Notes under the pieces: model-generated | What the model saw: only the letters and a program-made list of their open reading frames with translations | Told to the model about the DNA's origin: nothing | Databases searched by the model: none | Assembly: GCF_000717655.1 (NCBI RefSeq) | Contig: NZ_JNZY01000043.1 | Coordinates: 1 to 64,000 of the forward strand | Length of the DNA: 64,000 nt | Source: Streptomyces katrae | GTDB lineage: Bacteria > Actinomycetota > Actinomycetes > Streptomycetales > Streptomycetaceae | Reading direction: 5' to 3' | Shown: positions 24,965-33,454 of the stretch, one piece after another | How the letters are laid out: each line of letters opens with the position of its first letter | How positions within the stretch are numbered: the first letter of the stretch is position 1 | Program-made: the position numbers and the translations under genes

Positions 24965-26476
24965 TCAGAAGTCGGTGAGGAGTTCGTCGGAGCGGCCCGT
25001 GCCGGCCCGCGAGGGGGAGGGGTCCAGGTCGGTGACCCCGTACGAGGCGTCCACGGCCCGGGCGCGTGCGGGGTCCAGCGGGACCGCCTCGTAGTACGAG
25101 CGGCCGTGCTGCCGGTACCTCAGCATCGGCACGACACCCAGCACGAGCGTGCCGAGCCCGATGCCGAGGGCGAGGGCGTTCAGCTCGGTCAGGGACCGTA
25201 CGAAGATCCACACCATGAACAGTCCGCCGCCCAGCGGCCACAGGCCGATGAGGAGCAGGTTCCCCACGGACGCGAAGAGCTGCCTGCGGTGGACCACGAC
25301 GGCGGAGAACGCGGCGAGGCCGTAGTAGAAGCAGATCAGCAGGCCCACACCGCTGACCGCGTCGGCGAGCAGCCGTACTCCGGATCCGGAGCCCGCACCG
25401 GAGCCCAGGTTGGCGGCGACGGTGAAGGCGAGCGCGACGCCCGCGACGACCGCGGTGGCGGTCCAAGGGGTCTGCCGGCCCGGGTGGATGCGGCCGAACG
25501 CCGGGGGGAGGGTGCGGTCGCGGCCCATGGCGAAGAGGGTGCGGGTGGCCTGGAGCAGCGAGGTCTCGAGCGTGGCGACGGTGGACAGCAGCACCGCGAG
25601 GACGAGCAGCCGGCCGCCCCAGCCGGGCCAGACGGCGTCCCCGAGGACGGTGAGGAAGGACTCGGGGTTCTGCCGTACGACGTCGGTGCCGACGAGGATG
25701 TTGACGGAGATCGTGAAGACGACGAACAGGGCGAAGCACGTCACGACGCCGATCACCCCGCCGAACCCCGAGCCGCGGCGGCCGCCCCGGGTCTCCTCGC
25801 CGAGGTTGCCGGTCACGTCCCAGCCCCAGTAGGCGAACACGGCGATCAACGCGCCGGTCACGAAGTGGTGTTGGCCGTCGAAGTGGCCGAAGCCGAACCA
25901 GGAGGGCGAGAAGTCCGCCACGTTGCCGTCCTTGGACAGGGCGGCGACGGCGAAGGCCAGGAGCAGTACGAGCTGCGTCCCGGTGACGGCGGTCTGGGCA
26001 TGGGCGCTGATCCGGGCGCCGTACATCACGACACCGGCCATGAGCAGGAACCAGAGCGCGCCGACGGCCGTGGCCAGGGCGGTGTGGCCGGCCGCCGGGG
26101 TCCCGAAGAGGGACAGCGTCGCGGCGCCGGCCGGAAGGGCGGTGGAGGCCATGAACACGGTGGCGGAGACGACGAGCGCCCAGCCGCTGAGGAAGCCGAG
26201 GAAGGGATGCAGCGACCGGCCCGTCCAGGCGTACGAGGCCCCGGCGTTCGGGTCGAGGCGGCCCAGGTGACGGAAGGCGAGGGCGATCCCGAGGACGGGG
26301 AGGGCGCAGTACAGGAGGACGGCCGGGCCGGCGACACCGACGGCGGCTATCAGTGCGGGGAAGGTGCCCGCGATGGTGTAGGCCGGGCCGCAGCCCGCCA
26401 CGGCCATCACGACGGAGTCGAACGTGCCCAGCGCATCGGCCCGCAGACTCCCTCCGGCACCAGAGTGCTTGCTCAC
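24965..26476 (-). CDS. APC-family amino acid permease
   Basis: A 503-residue transporter with about 12 membrane helices. The family signatures are VVMAVAGCGPAYTIAGTFPA in helix 1 with the unwound GCGP motif, and GASYAWTGRSLHPFLGFLSG. Helix 6 has FAYWGWDVTGNLGEETR. It imports amino acids or polyamines using the proton gradient. The start is GTG 26476, because AGGAAAG lies 8 nt upstream; GTG 26482 would be only 2 nt from it. Its leader is strikingly pyrimidine-rich on the mRNA strand. Confidence 0.9.
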   Translation of the reverse strand: MSKHSGAGGSLRADALGTFDSVVMAVAGCGPAYTIAGTFPALIAAVGVAGPAVLLYCALPVLGIALAFRHLGRLDPNAGASYAWTGRSLHPFLGFLSGWALVVSATVFMASTALPAGAATLSLFGTPAAGHTALATAVGALWFLLMAGVVMYGARISAHAQTAVTGTQLVLLLAFAVAALSKDGNVADFSPSWFGFGHFDGQHHFVTGALIAVFAYWGWDVTGNLGEETRGGRRGSGFGGVIGVVTCFALFVVFTISVNILVGTDVVRQNPESFLTVLGDAVWPGWGGRLLVLAVLLSTVATLETSLLQATRTLFAMGRDRTLPPAFGRIHPGRQTPWTATAVVAGVALAFTVAANLGSGAGSGSGVRLLADAVSGVGLLICFYYGLAAFSAVVVHRRQLFASVGNLLLIGLWPLGGGLFMVWIFVRSLTELNALALGIGLGTLVLGVVPMLRYRQHGRSYYEAVPLDPARARAVDASYGVTDLDPSPSRAGTGRSDELLTDF

Positions 26477-26496
26477 GATCACGTCTTTCCTGGAGG

Positions 26497-26879
26497 CGGA
26501 CCAAGGGAAAGGGGGAGGGAATGAGGAAGGAAAGGGGGACGGAAAAAGGAAGGCGGGAGAGGGAAGGCAATGGGGGAGCCTAAACGGGACCGGGGAAATC
26601 CTCGGAGGACGCCCGGCGCGCAGGAAAAGCGGGCGGCTTCGCGGTGGCGTTCCCGGCCCTTCCTGAGGCGGCCCGGTTGCGGTTCGCACGACCGGGCGGC
26701 TGAACAGGAACCAGATCCTGCCCAAACCGCCCAGGAAGCGCAAGGGTTCAAGCGAAGATACCGACGATCGACCCGGTTATTGATATTCGAATCAATGCAA
26801 GCCTTCCCGGTCCACCGAGGATTCGCTGGTGATCCTCGGCAAGACCGGAACCGGGCCGGGCGGTTCAGACGAATTGCGG
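26497..26879. promoter_or_regulatory. leader of the APC permease with polypurine tract and inverted repeat
   Basis: Bases 26503-26578 of the plus strand are almost only A and G, so the permease mRNA (minus strand) has a 75-nt C/U-rich leader; such tracts can form triplex or bind proteins. Further upstream, ATTGAT (26779-26784) N6 ATCAAT (26791-26796) is an AT-rich inverted repeat that could be an operator. No gene is visible. Confidence 0.45.
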
Positions 26880-27776
26880 TCAGTCGCCGAGGACGGACCC
26901 CAGGTCGATCCTGGCGAGTCGCTCCGGATCGGTCAGGATGTCGAGCGCGGCGATCTTTCCGTCCTTGACGGTGAACGCCATGAGCGACATCGGCTTGCCT
27001 TCCGCCAAGGCGAGCACCCCGGGAAATCCGTTGACGAAGACCGGGTGTGCGGCCGCGGCGAACCGGGCGAACATGACGGCGTTCGAGGCGACGTCCCTCG
27101 CGCCGCGGCGGACCGCGCTGGGGCGTAGCGCGCCGCCGTCGGAGCGGGCCACGACATCGGGGTCGAGGAGATCGACGAGCGCGTCGAGGTTCCCCCCGCG
27201 CGAGGCGGTGAGGAAGGCCTCCACGACCTCCCGGGTGCGCACCAGGTCAGCGTCGGGGGCGGGCGCCGCCACCTGTACCCGGCGGCGGGCGCGGCTGGCG
27301 AGCTGCCGGGTCGAGGCTGCCGTACGGCCGAGGACCGGGGCGATCTCGTCGAAGGGGACCGCGAACAGGTCGTGCAGGACGAAGGCGAGCCGCTCGGCGG
27401 GAGCCAGGGTCTCCAGGACCACCAGCAGCGCGATGCCCACGGAATCGGCGACGAGGACCTCGTGTTCCGGATCGATGGCTGCGAGCCCCGTGACGACCGG
27501 GTCGGGCAGCCGGACGTACCCGTCCCGGTCCTGCAGCGGATCCTCGCGCCGCGTGGTGCGCGAGCGCAGCATGTCCAGGCACACCCGGCCGACGACGGTG
27601 GTCAGCCAGCCGCCCAGGTTCTCCACGGCGGTGACGTCCGAGCGGCTCAGCTTCAGCCAGGCCTCCTGCACGGCGTCCTCGGACTCGCCGATGGAGCCCA
27701 GCATCCGGTAGGCCACGGACCGCAGATGGGGGCGGTAATCCTCGAAGCGCCGGGCCAGAGCGTCCTGTTCGCTCAC
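26880..27776 (-). CDS. ECF41-type RNA polymerase sigma factor (SigJ-like)
   Basis: A 298-residue sigma factor. Region 2 is FEDYRPHLRSVAYRMLGSIGESEDAVQEAWLK with WLTTVVGRVCLDMLR. Region 4 is LETLAPAERLAFVLHDLFAVPFDEIAPVLG. Residues about 185-295 are the SnoaL-like C-terminal extension (VVEAFLTASRGGNLDALVDLLDPDVV) that replaces an anti-sigma factor in ECF41. The usual partner gene (a carboxymuconolactone decarboxylase-like or oxidoreductase gene) is not adjacent. The start is GTG 27776. TAGGAC lies 7 nt upstream and no ribosome-binding site is seen, so the mRNA may be leaderless. Confidence 0.9.
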   Translation of the reverse strand: MSEQDALARRFEDYRPHLRSVAYRMLGSIGESEDAVQEAWLKLSRSDVTAVENLGGWLTTVVGRVCLDMLRSRTTRREDPLQDRDGYVRLPDPVVTGLAAIDPEHEVLVADSVGIALLVVLETLAPAERLAFVLHDLFAVPFDEIAPVLGRTAASTRQLASRARRRVQVAAPAPDADLVRTREVVEAFLTASRGGNLDALVDLLDPDVVARSDGGALRPSAVRRGARDVASNAVMFARFAAAAHPVFVNGFPGVLALAEGKPMSLMAFTVKDGKIAALDILTDPERLARIDLGSVLGD

Positions 27777-27948
27777 CTGTCACGTCCTAGCGTCGTTGAT
27801 CGTAAGTGCACGCATGGACGGTAACCGGGTGGTGCGTCATGTGCGCATGGATTCCGGCCGGATGCTCTGCCCGTGCCGTTTCCGGCCACCGTCGCAACCG
27901 TGGCAACCGTCGCAGAGGGATCGAAGTGAGCCGCGTGCGGGCCGCACA

Positions 27949-30900
27949 ATGGCGATCATGCGGATCGCGATATTGGGGCCACTGGAAGTCCGGACAGGGG
28001 ACGGGGACGTCGTCGGTGTCGGTGGGGCGCGGCTGCGCGCCCTGCTGGTGCTGCTCGCGCTCGAACCCGGCCGGGTGGTCTCCTCCGAGCTGCTGATCGA
28101 CGGGATCTGGGACCGTGACCCGCCGTTGGGCGCGCCGAACGCCCTCCAGGCGCTCGTGTCGCGGTTGCGCCGGGCGCTGCCGGGGGTGCAGATCGCCTCG
28201 CATCCGGCCGGGTATCGGCTCCTCGTCGAGCCCGACGCCGTCGACGCGGTCCGGTTCGAACGGCTCGCCGCGGCCGGGCGGGCAGCGCTGGCACGCGAGC
28301 CCGCCACCGCCACCCGGACCCTGCGCGAGGCGCTGGAGCTGTGGCGCGGACCGGCCCTGCTGGACGTGGCGGGCTCCGCCTTCTTCCGGGCGCCGGTGAC
28401 CCGGCTGACGGAGCTGCGGGCGGCCGCGCTCGAGGACCGCATCGAGGCCGATCTACGACTGGGACTCGGCCGGGAGCTCACCGGGGAGCTGGCCTCCCTC
28501 GTCGCCGAACACCCGCTGCGGGAAAGGCTGGTCGGGGCGCTGATGCGGGCGCTCGTCGCGGCCGGCCGGCCCGCCGAGGCGCTCGCCGCGTACGGGCGGG
28601 CCCGCGAGGCCCTCGCCGAGGAACTCGGCGCCGACCCGTCGCCGGAGCTGGCCGCGCTGCACACCGCGGTACTGCGCGGCGAGGTCGCCGGCGGTCCCCG
28701 GCCGGTGCCGCCCGTAGGGTCCTTGCCGTCCGTACAGCCGGTACAGCCCGTACAGCCCGTACAGCCCGTACAGCCCGTACGGGCGGAACAGCCCGGGCAG
28801 GAGCCCGTACGTCCGGCCCAGCCCGTACCGCAGCCCGCTCCGGCGGGGGCGTCGGCGGCCGGCTCCGCCCCTGCCGCGCCCGCGACCAACCTCCGCGCCC
28901 CACTGGCCAGTTTCGTCGGCCGCGACGCCGACCTCGCCCGGGTCGCCGCGCTGATCGGGGAGCACCGGCTCACCACCCTCACCGGGCCCGGCGGCGCCGG
29001 CAAGACCCGCCTGTCGGTCGAGGCGGCCCGTCCGCTGCTCGGCCGGTTCCCCGACGGCGTCTGGCAGGTCGAGCTCGCACCGCTGAGCGCGGAGGCCGAC
29101 GTACCGCAGGCCGTACTGTCCGCACTCGGCCTGCGCGAGCAGGCTTCGGCGCCGGGCGAGCCCCTGGACCGGCTCGTCACGGCGCTGCGCACCCGGACCG
29201 CCCTGCTGGTCCTCGACAACTGCGAGCACCTGATCGAGGCGGCCGCAGCCCTGGCCGACCGGCTGCTCGGAGCCTGCCCCGGGGTGCGGATCCTCGCGAC
29301 GAGCCGGGAGCCGCTCGGCCTCACCGGCGAGGCGCTCTGGCCGGTCGAGCCTCTGGCCCTCCCCCCGCAGGACGCGGGAGCCGCCGGGGCCATGTCGTAC
29401 GCGGCGGTCCGGCTGCTGGGCGACCGGGCGGCCGCGGCCCGGCCGGGCTTCGCCGTCGGCGAGGAGACGGCAGCCGCCGTGACCCGGATCGTCCGCGCGC
29501 TGGACGGGATGCCCCTGGCCATCGAACTGGCCGCGGCACGGCTGCGCACGATGAGCGCCGAGCAGCTGGCGGCGGGGCTCGACGACCGGTTCCGGCTGCT
29601 GACCGGCGGCGCCCGCACGGCCCCGCGCCAGCACCGGACGCTGCGGGCGGTCGTGGACTGGAGCTGGGAGCTGCTGACCGGACCGGAACAGGCCCTGCTG
29701 CGCCGGCTGGCGGCGTTCCCGGGCGGCGTGACGCTGGAGGCGGCGGAGCGCGTGTGCGCGGACACCGCGAGGGGCGGCTCCACCGGCATCGAGCCGGTCG
29801 ACGTGGCCGACGTGGCCGACGTACGGGACGTGGCCGACGTGGTCGACGTACGGGACGTGGCTGACGGGGTCGATGTACGGGACGTACTCGACCTCATGAC
29901 CTCGCTGACCGAGAAGTCGCTGCTGGTGACCGCCGGCGACGGCCGCTACCGGATGCTCCAGACCATCAGGGCGTACGGCCTGGAGCGGCTCGCCGAGGCC
30001 GGCGAGCAGGAGCCGGTCCGCCGGGCGCAGACCGCGTACTTCACCGGGCTGGCCCGGACCGCGGATCCGCATCTGCGCCGGGCCGACCAGCTGGAGTGGC
30101 TCGCGCGGCTGGCCGTCGAGCACGACAACCTGAAGGCGGCGCTGCGCGGCACGATCGCGGCGGGCGACGCGCGGGCCGCCGTGGGCCTGGTCTCGGCGGC
30201 GGGCTGGTACTGGTGGCTCAGCGGCCACAAGGCGGAGGGCGCCGAACTGGCGGCGGCCGCGCTGGCGCTGCCGGGCGGTGCAGCGGAGGAGGAGGACCTG
30301 GTCGTCGCGTACGCGCTCTCCGTCCTGTTCGCGACGGCCGGGGTCGGCGACGAGAAGAAGCTGGCAGCGCTGCTCGGCGAGGCGCTGCGGCTCGCCGAGC
30401 GGACGGACAGCCGGCATCCGGTGGTGCGGTTCCTCCGGCCTGTCGACCGGATGCTGCGCAGTGCCGCCGGGGGCCGGCCGGCGCCGGCGGACACCTGGGA
30501 CGAACTGCTGGCCGACGCGGACCCGTGGGTACGGGCCCAGGGCCGGCTGGAGGGTGCCCGGACCCTGCTCGGCGCCGGCGGCCCGCCTGCCCAGGCCGAG
30601 CAGGCCATCGAAGAGGCGCTGGCCGGCTTCCGGGCGCTCGGGGAGCGGTGGGGCGCCTCCTTCGCGCTGACCGTGCTGGCGGACCTGGTGGCGCGGCGAG
30701 GCGATTTCGCGGCGGCGCTCGGCCACTACGAGCAGGCGGTCGAGGTGGTCGGCGAGATCGGGGTGCTGGAGGACCGGCTGCACGCGCTGATCCGGCAGGC
30801 GCAGCTGTCCTGGCTGGCCGGCGACCCGGCGGCCAGCGCGGCGGCCCTGGCGCGGGCGGAGCAGGACGCCGCCGCGGCGGGCTGGCCGGAGTCGGTCGCG

Positions 30901-31419
30901 GTACTGGCGCACGGCAAGGCCGAACTGGCGTGGTGGACCGGGAGGTTCCCGGAGGCGCGGGCCGAATTGGCGCGGGCCGAGGCGGCGATCGCCGGGATCT
31001 CCGCCCATCCGGTGTTCCGCGCGATGGCCCTCGACACACGAGCCCACCTGGACGCGGCGGAGGGCGAGCTGGACACGGCGCGGGCCCACCGCGCGCAGGC
31101 GCTGGACCTGGCGCTGGGCTCCGGGCACGCGCCGACGGTGGCCCAGGTGCTGATCGGCGTCGCGGACCAGGCCGTACGCGAGGACCGGCCGGAGCAGGCG
31201 GCCCGGCTGCTGGCGGCGGCGCTGGCGGTACGGGGCGGCCCGGACCACGGGCGTCCGGACGCGGGGCGGGTGGAGAACGCGGCGCGCGCCGCGCTCGGTG
31301 AGGGGTTCACCGAGGCGGCGCGAGGCGGTGCGGAATCGGTTGCGGCGTCGGGCGTGGCTTCGAGCGCGGAGGCCGTACGGGAGCTGGCGGCGCCCACCCT
31401 CAGCCGGCCTGGCGGTTGA
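27949..31419 (+). CDS. BTAD/NB-ARC transcriptional regulator (AfsR-like, large)
   Basis: An 1156-residue regulator. Residues about 1-100 are an OmpR-type winged helix (LRALLVLLALEPGRVVSSELL) and 100-250 the BTAD domain (EALELWRGPALLDV, AYGRAREALAEELGADPSPEL). A low-complexity linker follows with QPV repeats (about 263-277). The NB-ARC ATPase starts near 315 (Walker A GPGGAGKT at 346-353, Walker B LLVLDNCEHL), and TPR-like repeats fill residues 650-1120. A second repeat, DVADVADVRDVADV, interrupts the protein near 617-645. The start is ATG 27949 (or 27958). It converges with the ABC exporter genes and overlaps the permease gene by 20 bp. Confidence 0.9.
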   Translation: MAIMRIAILGPLEVRTGDGDVVGVGGARLRALLVLLALEPGRVVSSELLIDGIWDRDPPLGAPNALQALVSRLRRALPGVQIASHPAGYRLLVEPDAVDAVRFERLAAAGRAALAREPATATRTLREALELWRGPALLDVAGSAFFRAPVTRLTELRAAALEDRIEADLRLGLGRELTGELASLVAEHPLRERLVGALMRALVAAGRPAEALAAYGRAREALAEELGADPSPELAALHTAVLRGEVAGGPRPVPPVGSLPSVQPVQPVQPVQPVQPVRAEQPGQEPVRPAQPVPQPAPAGASAAGSAPAAPATNLRAPLASFVGRDADLARVAALIGEHRLTTLTGPGGAGKTRLSVEAARPLLGRFPDGVWQVELAPLSAEADVPQAVLSALGLREQASAPGEPLDRLVTALRTRTALLVLDNCEHLIEAAAALADRLLGACPGVRILATSREPLGLTGEALWPVEPLALPPQDAGAAGAMSYAAVRLLGDRAAAARPGFAVGEETAAAVTRIVRALDGMPLAIELAAARLRTMSAEQLAAGLDDRFRLLTGGARTAPRQHRTLRAVVDWSWELLTGPEQALLRRLAAFPGGVTLEAAERVCADTARGGSTGIEPVDVADVADVRDVADVVDVRDVADGVDVRDVLDLMTSLTEKSLLVTAGDGRYRMLQTIRAYGLERLAEAGEQEPVRRAQTAYFTGLARTADPHLRRADQLEWLARLAVEHDNLKAALRGTIAAGDARAAVGLVSAAGWYWWLSGHKAEGAELAAAALALPGGAAEEEDLVVAYALSVLFATAGVGDEKKLAALLGEALRLAERTDSRHPVVRFLRPVDRMLRSAAGGRPAPADTWDELLADADPWVRAQGRLEGARTLLGAGGPPAQAEQAIEEALAGFRALGERWGASFALTVLADLVARRGDFAAALGHYEQAVEVVGEIGVLEDRLHALIRQAQLSWLAGDPAASAAALARAEQDAAAAGWPESVAVLAHGKAELAWWTGRFPEARAELARAEAAIAGISAHPVFRAMALDTRAHLDAAEGELDTARAHRAQALDLALGSGHAPTVAQVLIGVADQAVREDRPEQAARLLAAALAVRGGPDHGRPDAGRVENAARAALGEGFTEAARGGAESVAASGVASSAEAVRELAAPTLSRPGG
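28735..28779 (+). repeat. 9-bp tandem repeat coding QPV
   Basis: Five copies of CAGCCCGTA (the first with one change) encode (QPV)5 in the linker between the BTAD and NB-ARC domains. Copies are nearly identical, so copy number may vary in frame. Confidence 0.9.
29799..29886 (+). repeat. degenerate 9/27-bp repeat coding DVxDVxDV
   Basis: GACGTG/GACGTA-based units encode DVADVADVRDVADVVDVRDV-type sequence between the NB-ARC and the next helical module. A 27-bp unit recurs with a few changes. It adds an acidic, valine-rich insertion not usual in the family. Confidence 0.85.
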
Positions 31420-32224
31420 ACACCCCGGTGGCCCAGAAGTACCCGGCCACCGTGAGCCCGAGGCACCAGGCGACGGCGACGATCCCGTCGTCGCCGATCG
31501 GGGTGCCCATCAGCAGGCCCCGGACTGTCTCGATGATCGGGGTGAAGGGCTGGTGCTCGGCGAAGACGCGGACCACGGTGGGCATCGAGCCGGTGGGGAC
31601 GAACGCGCTGCCGACGAAAGGCAGGAAGGCCAGCGGCAGGACGATGTTGCTGGCGCCCTCCGGGGTCTTGCTGACGGTGCCGAGGGCGACGGCCAGCCAG
31701 GTCACGGCGAAGGTGAGCAGGGTGATCAGGCCGAGGGCGGCGAGCCATCCGGTGAGCCCGGCGGAGGGCCGGAAGCCCATCAGCAGGGCGATGCCGATGA
31801 CGAGGCCGACACTGACCAGGGTCTGGAGCACGCTGCTGATCACACGGCCGACGAGGATCGACGGGCGGGAGATGGCCATGGTGCGGAAGCGGGCCACGAT
31901 CCCCTCGGTGAGGTCGGTGCAGACGGACACCGCGGTGGACGTGGAGGCGGCGGTCACGGTCATCAGGAGGATGCCGGGGACGAGGTAGTTGATGTAGGCG
32001 GCGCCGGTTCCGATGCCCGCGGCGAGCGGCCGGCCGAGGACGTACACGAAGAGCAGCAGGAAGATGACGGGCACGGCCATGGTGCCCACGGAGAGCCCGG
32101 GATAGCGCAGCGCGTGCTTGAGGTTGCGGCGCAGCATCGTCGCCGCGTCGCGCAGCGGGGCGGGGGTGGCGGCGGGGCCGGGGGTGGCGGCGGGCACGGG
32201 GGCGGGGGCGCTGAAGGTGCTCAT
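31400..32224 (-). CDS. ABC-2 type exporter permease (DrrB-like)
   Basis: A 274-residue membrane protein with six transmembrane helices (AVPVIFLLLFVYVLGRPL, INYLVPGILLMTVTAASTSTAVSV, VLQTLVSVGLVIGIALLMGF, ALGLITLLTFAVTWLAVAL and two more). It has the ABC-2/DrrB signature DLTEGIVARFRTMAISRPSILVGR. A Pro/Ala-rich N-terminus precedes helix 1. It partners the ATPase encoded immediately upstream (ATGA overlap) to export a hydrophobic compound. Its 3' end overlaps the convergent BTAD gene. Confidence 0.92.
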   Translation of the reverse strand: MSTFSAPAPVPAATPGPAATPAPLRDAATMLRRNLKHALRYPGLSVGTMAVPVIFLLLFVYVLGRPLAAGIGTGAAYINYLVPGILLMTVTAASTSTAVSVCTDLTEGIVARFRTMAISRPSILVGRVISSVLQTLVSVGLVIGIALLMGFRPSAGLTGWLAALGLITLLTFAVTWLAVALGTVSKTPEGASNIVLPLAFLPFVGSAFVPTGSMPTVVRVFAEHQPFTPIIETVRGLLMGTPIGDDGIVAVAWCLGLTVAGYFWATGVFNRQAG

Positions 32225-33231
32225 CGTGCGGACTCCTTGGCGGTCTGAACGGGGGCGACGACGGGGGCGGCGGAGGTGCCGGGGGCGACGGGCGTGACGG
32301 CCCGCCCGGTCAGGGCGAGGAAGACGTCGTCCAGATCGGGGGTGTGCACGGTCAGGCCGCTGACCTCGATGGACTCGGCATCGAGCCGGTCGATGAGTGC
32401 CCGCAGCGACTGCACGCCGCCGTCGCTCGGGATCTGGAGGGTGAGGGCTTCCGCATCGCGGGACGCCTCGCCGAAGCTGCGGGCGGCGCGCTCGTACCCG
32501 CCGCGCTCGGCGAACTGGAGGTTGATGTTGCCGCCGGGGACCAGCCGCTTGAGCTCGTGCGCGGTGCCCTCGGCGACCAGCTTCCCGTGGTCGAGGACGG
32601 CGATGCGGTCGGCGAGCTGATCGGCCTCCTCCAGGTACTGGGTGGTGAGGAAGAGGGTGACGCCGTCGGCGACGAGCTCGCGGATGATCTGCCACATCGC
32701 GCGGCGGCTGCGGGGGTCGAGACCGGTGGTCGGCTCGTCGAGGAAGATGACCTGCGGGCTGCCCATCAGGGTCATCGCCAGGTCGAGGCGCCGCAGCATG
32801 CCGCCGGAGAAGGTGAGCGCCACCTTGCGGGCGACGTCGACGAGATCGAAGGCCTCCAGCAGTTCGGCGGCCCGCCGGCGGCCCTCGGCCTTGCCGAGGT
32901 GGCGCAGGTCGGCCATCAGGAGCAGGTTCTCCTCGGCGGTGAGCAGCTTGTCCACCGCCGAGAACTGTCCGGTGACGCCGATGGCCGCCCGTACGGCGTC
33001 GGGGTGCGTGGCCAGGTCGTACCCGGCGATCCGCACGTGCCCGGCGTCGGTGCCGATCAGGGTGGACAGGATCTGCACGGTGGTGGTCTTGCCGGCCCCG
33101 TTCGGGCCGAGCAGCGAGAAGATCGTCCCTTCCGGGACGTGCAGGTCGATTCCGTCGAGGACGGTCTTGTCCCCGTACGCCTTGCGCAGTCCGGTGGCCG
33201 TGATGGCCGGCCGGCCAGAGTGTGAGGTCAT
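32221..33231 (-). CDS. ABC exporter ATPase (DrrA-like, daunorubicin-resistance type)
   Basis: A 336-residue ATPase. Walker A is GPNGAGKTT, the Q-loop region is IGVTGQFSAVDKLLTAEENL, the signature is TFSGGMLRRLDLAMTL, and Walker B is VIFLDEPTTGLDP. The DrrA C-terminal domain (AERGGYERAARSFGEASRDAEALTLQIPSD) follows. It energises the neighbouring permease, and DrrAB pairs confer drug or lipid export. The gene is first in the two-gene operon, starting at ATG 33231. A 220-bp gap holding a parS site separates it from the divergent aminotransferase gene. Confidence 0.93.
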   Translation of the reverse strand: MTSHSGRPAITATGLRKAYGDKTVLDGIDLHVPEGTIFSLLGPNGAGKTTTVQILSTLIGTDAGHVRIAGYDLATHPDAVRAAIGVTGQFSAVDKLLTAEENLLLMADLRHLGKAEGRRRAAELLEAFDLVDVARKVALTFSGGMLRRLDLAMTLMGSPQVIFLDEPTTGLDPRSRRAMWQIIRELVADGVTLFLTTQYLEEADQLADRIAVLDHGKLVAEGTAHELKRLVPGGNINLQFAERGGYERAARSFGEASRDAEALTLQIPSDGGVQSLRALIDRLDAESIEVSGLTVHTPDLDDVFLALTGRAVTPVAPGTSAAPVVAPVQTAKESAR

Positions 33232-33365
33232 GTCGCTCGCCCGTTTCTTGGTCGCGTCTTCCTGACGCCGTCACCATGAACGCCCCCGCTGACAGCCCCT
33301 TGAGCGACCGCTGACACCCGCGGGCACCCGCTGACAATCCGCTGACCGTTCGGGCACGCAGCGGT

Positions 33366-33379
33366 GTTTCACGTGAAAC
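33366..33379. promoter_or_regulatory. parS chromosome-partitioning site 1
   Basis: A perfect GTTTCACGTGAAAC palindrome, extended to GGTGTTTCACGTGAAACACC, in the divergent intergenic region between the ABC exporter and aminotransferase genes. This is the Streptomyces ParB-binding sequence, and ParB loads here to organise the origin region. Confidence 0.95.
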
Positions 33380-33454
33380 ACCGCCCGCCCGGATGGGGCG
33401 GACAGGCCTTCGACCCTCCCGGGGGTCCGCATCGTGGACAACTACGCTCGGGAC

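Noticed and set aside
23709..26570. A 953-codon minus-strand frame across the TPR-like and permease genes
   Set aside because: Arg/Pro-rich shadow of two real genes in other frames on the same strand.
27778..27794. TGTCAC followed by CGTC near the ECF41 sigma start, resembling the ECF41 promoter consensus
   Set aside because: The spacing is only 7 bp instead of about 16, and the orientation is wrong for the sigma gene.
28453..31248. A 931-codon minus-strand frame opposite the BTAD regulator
   Set aside because: The plus-strand protein has a clear domain order; the antisense frame has none.
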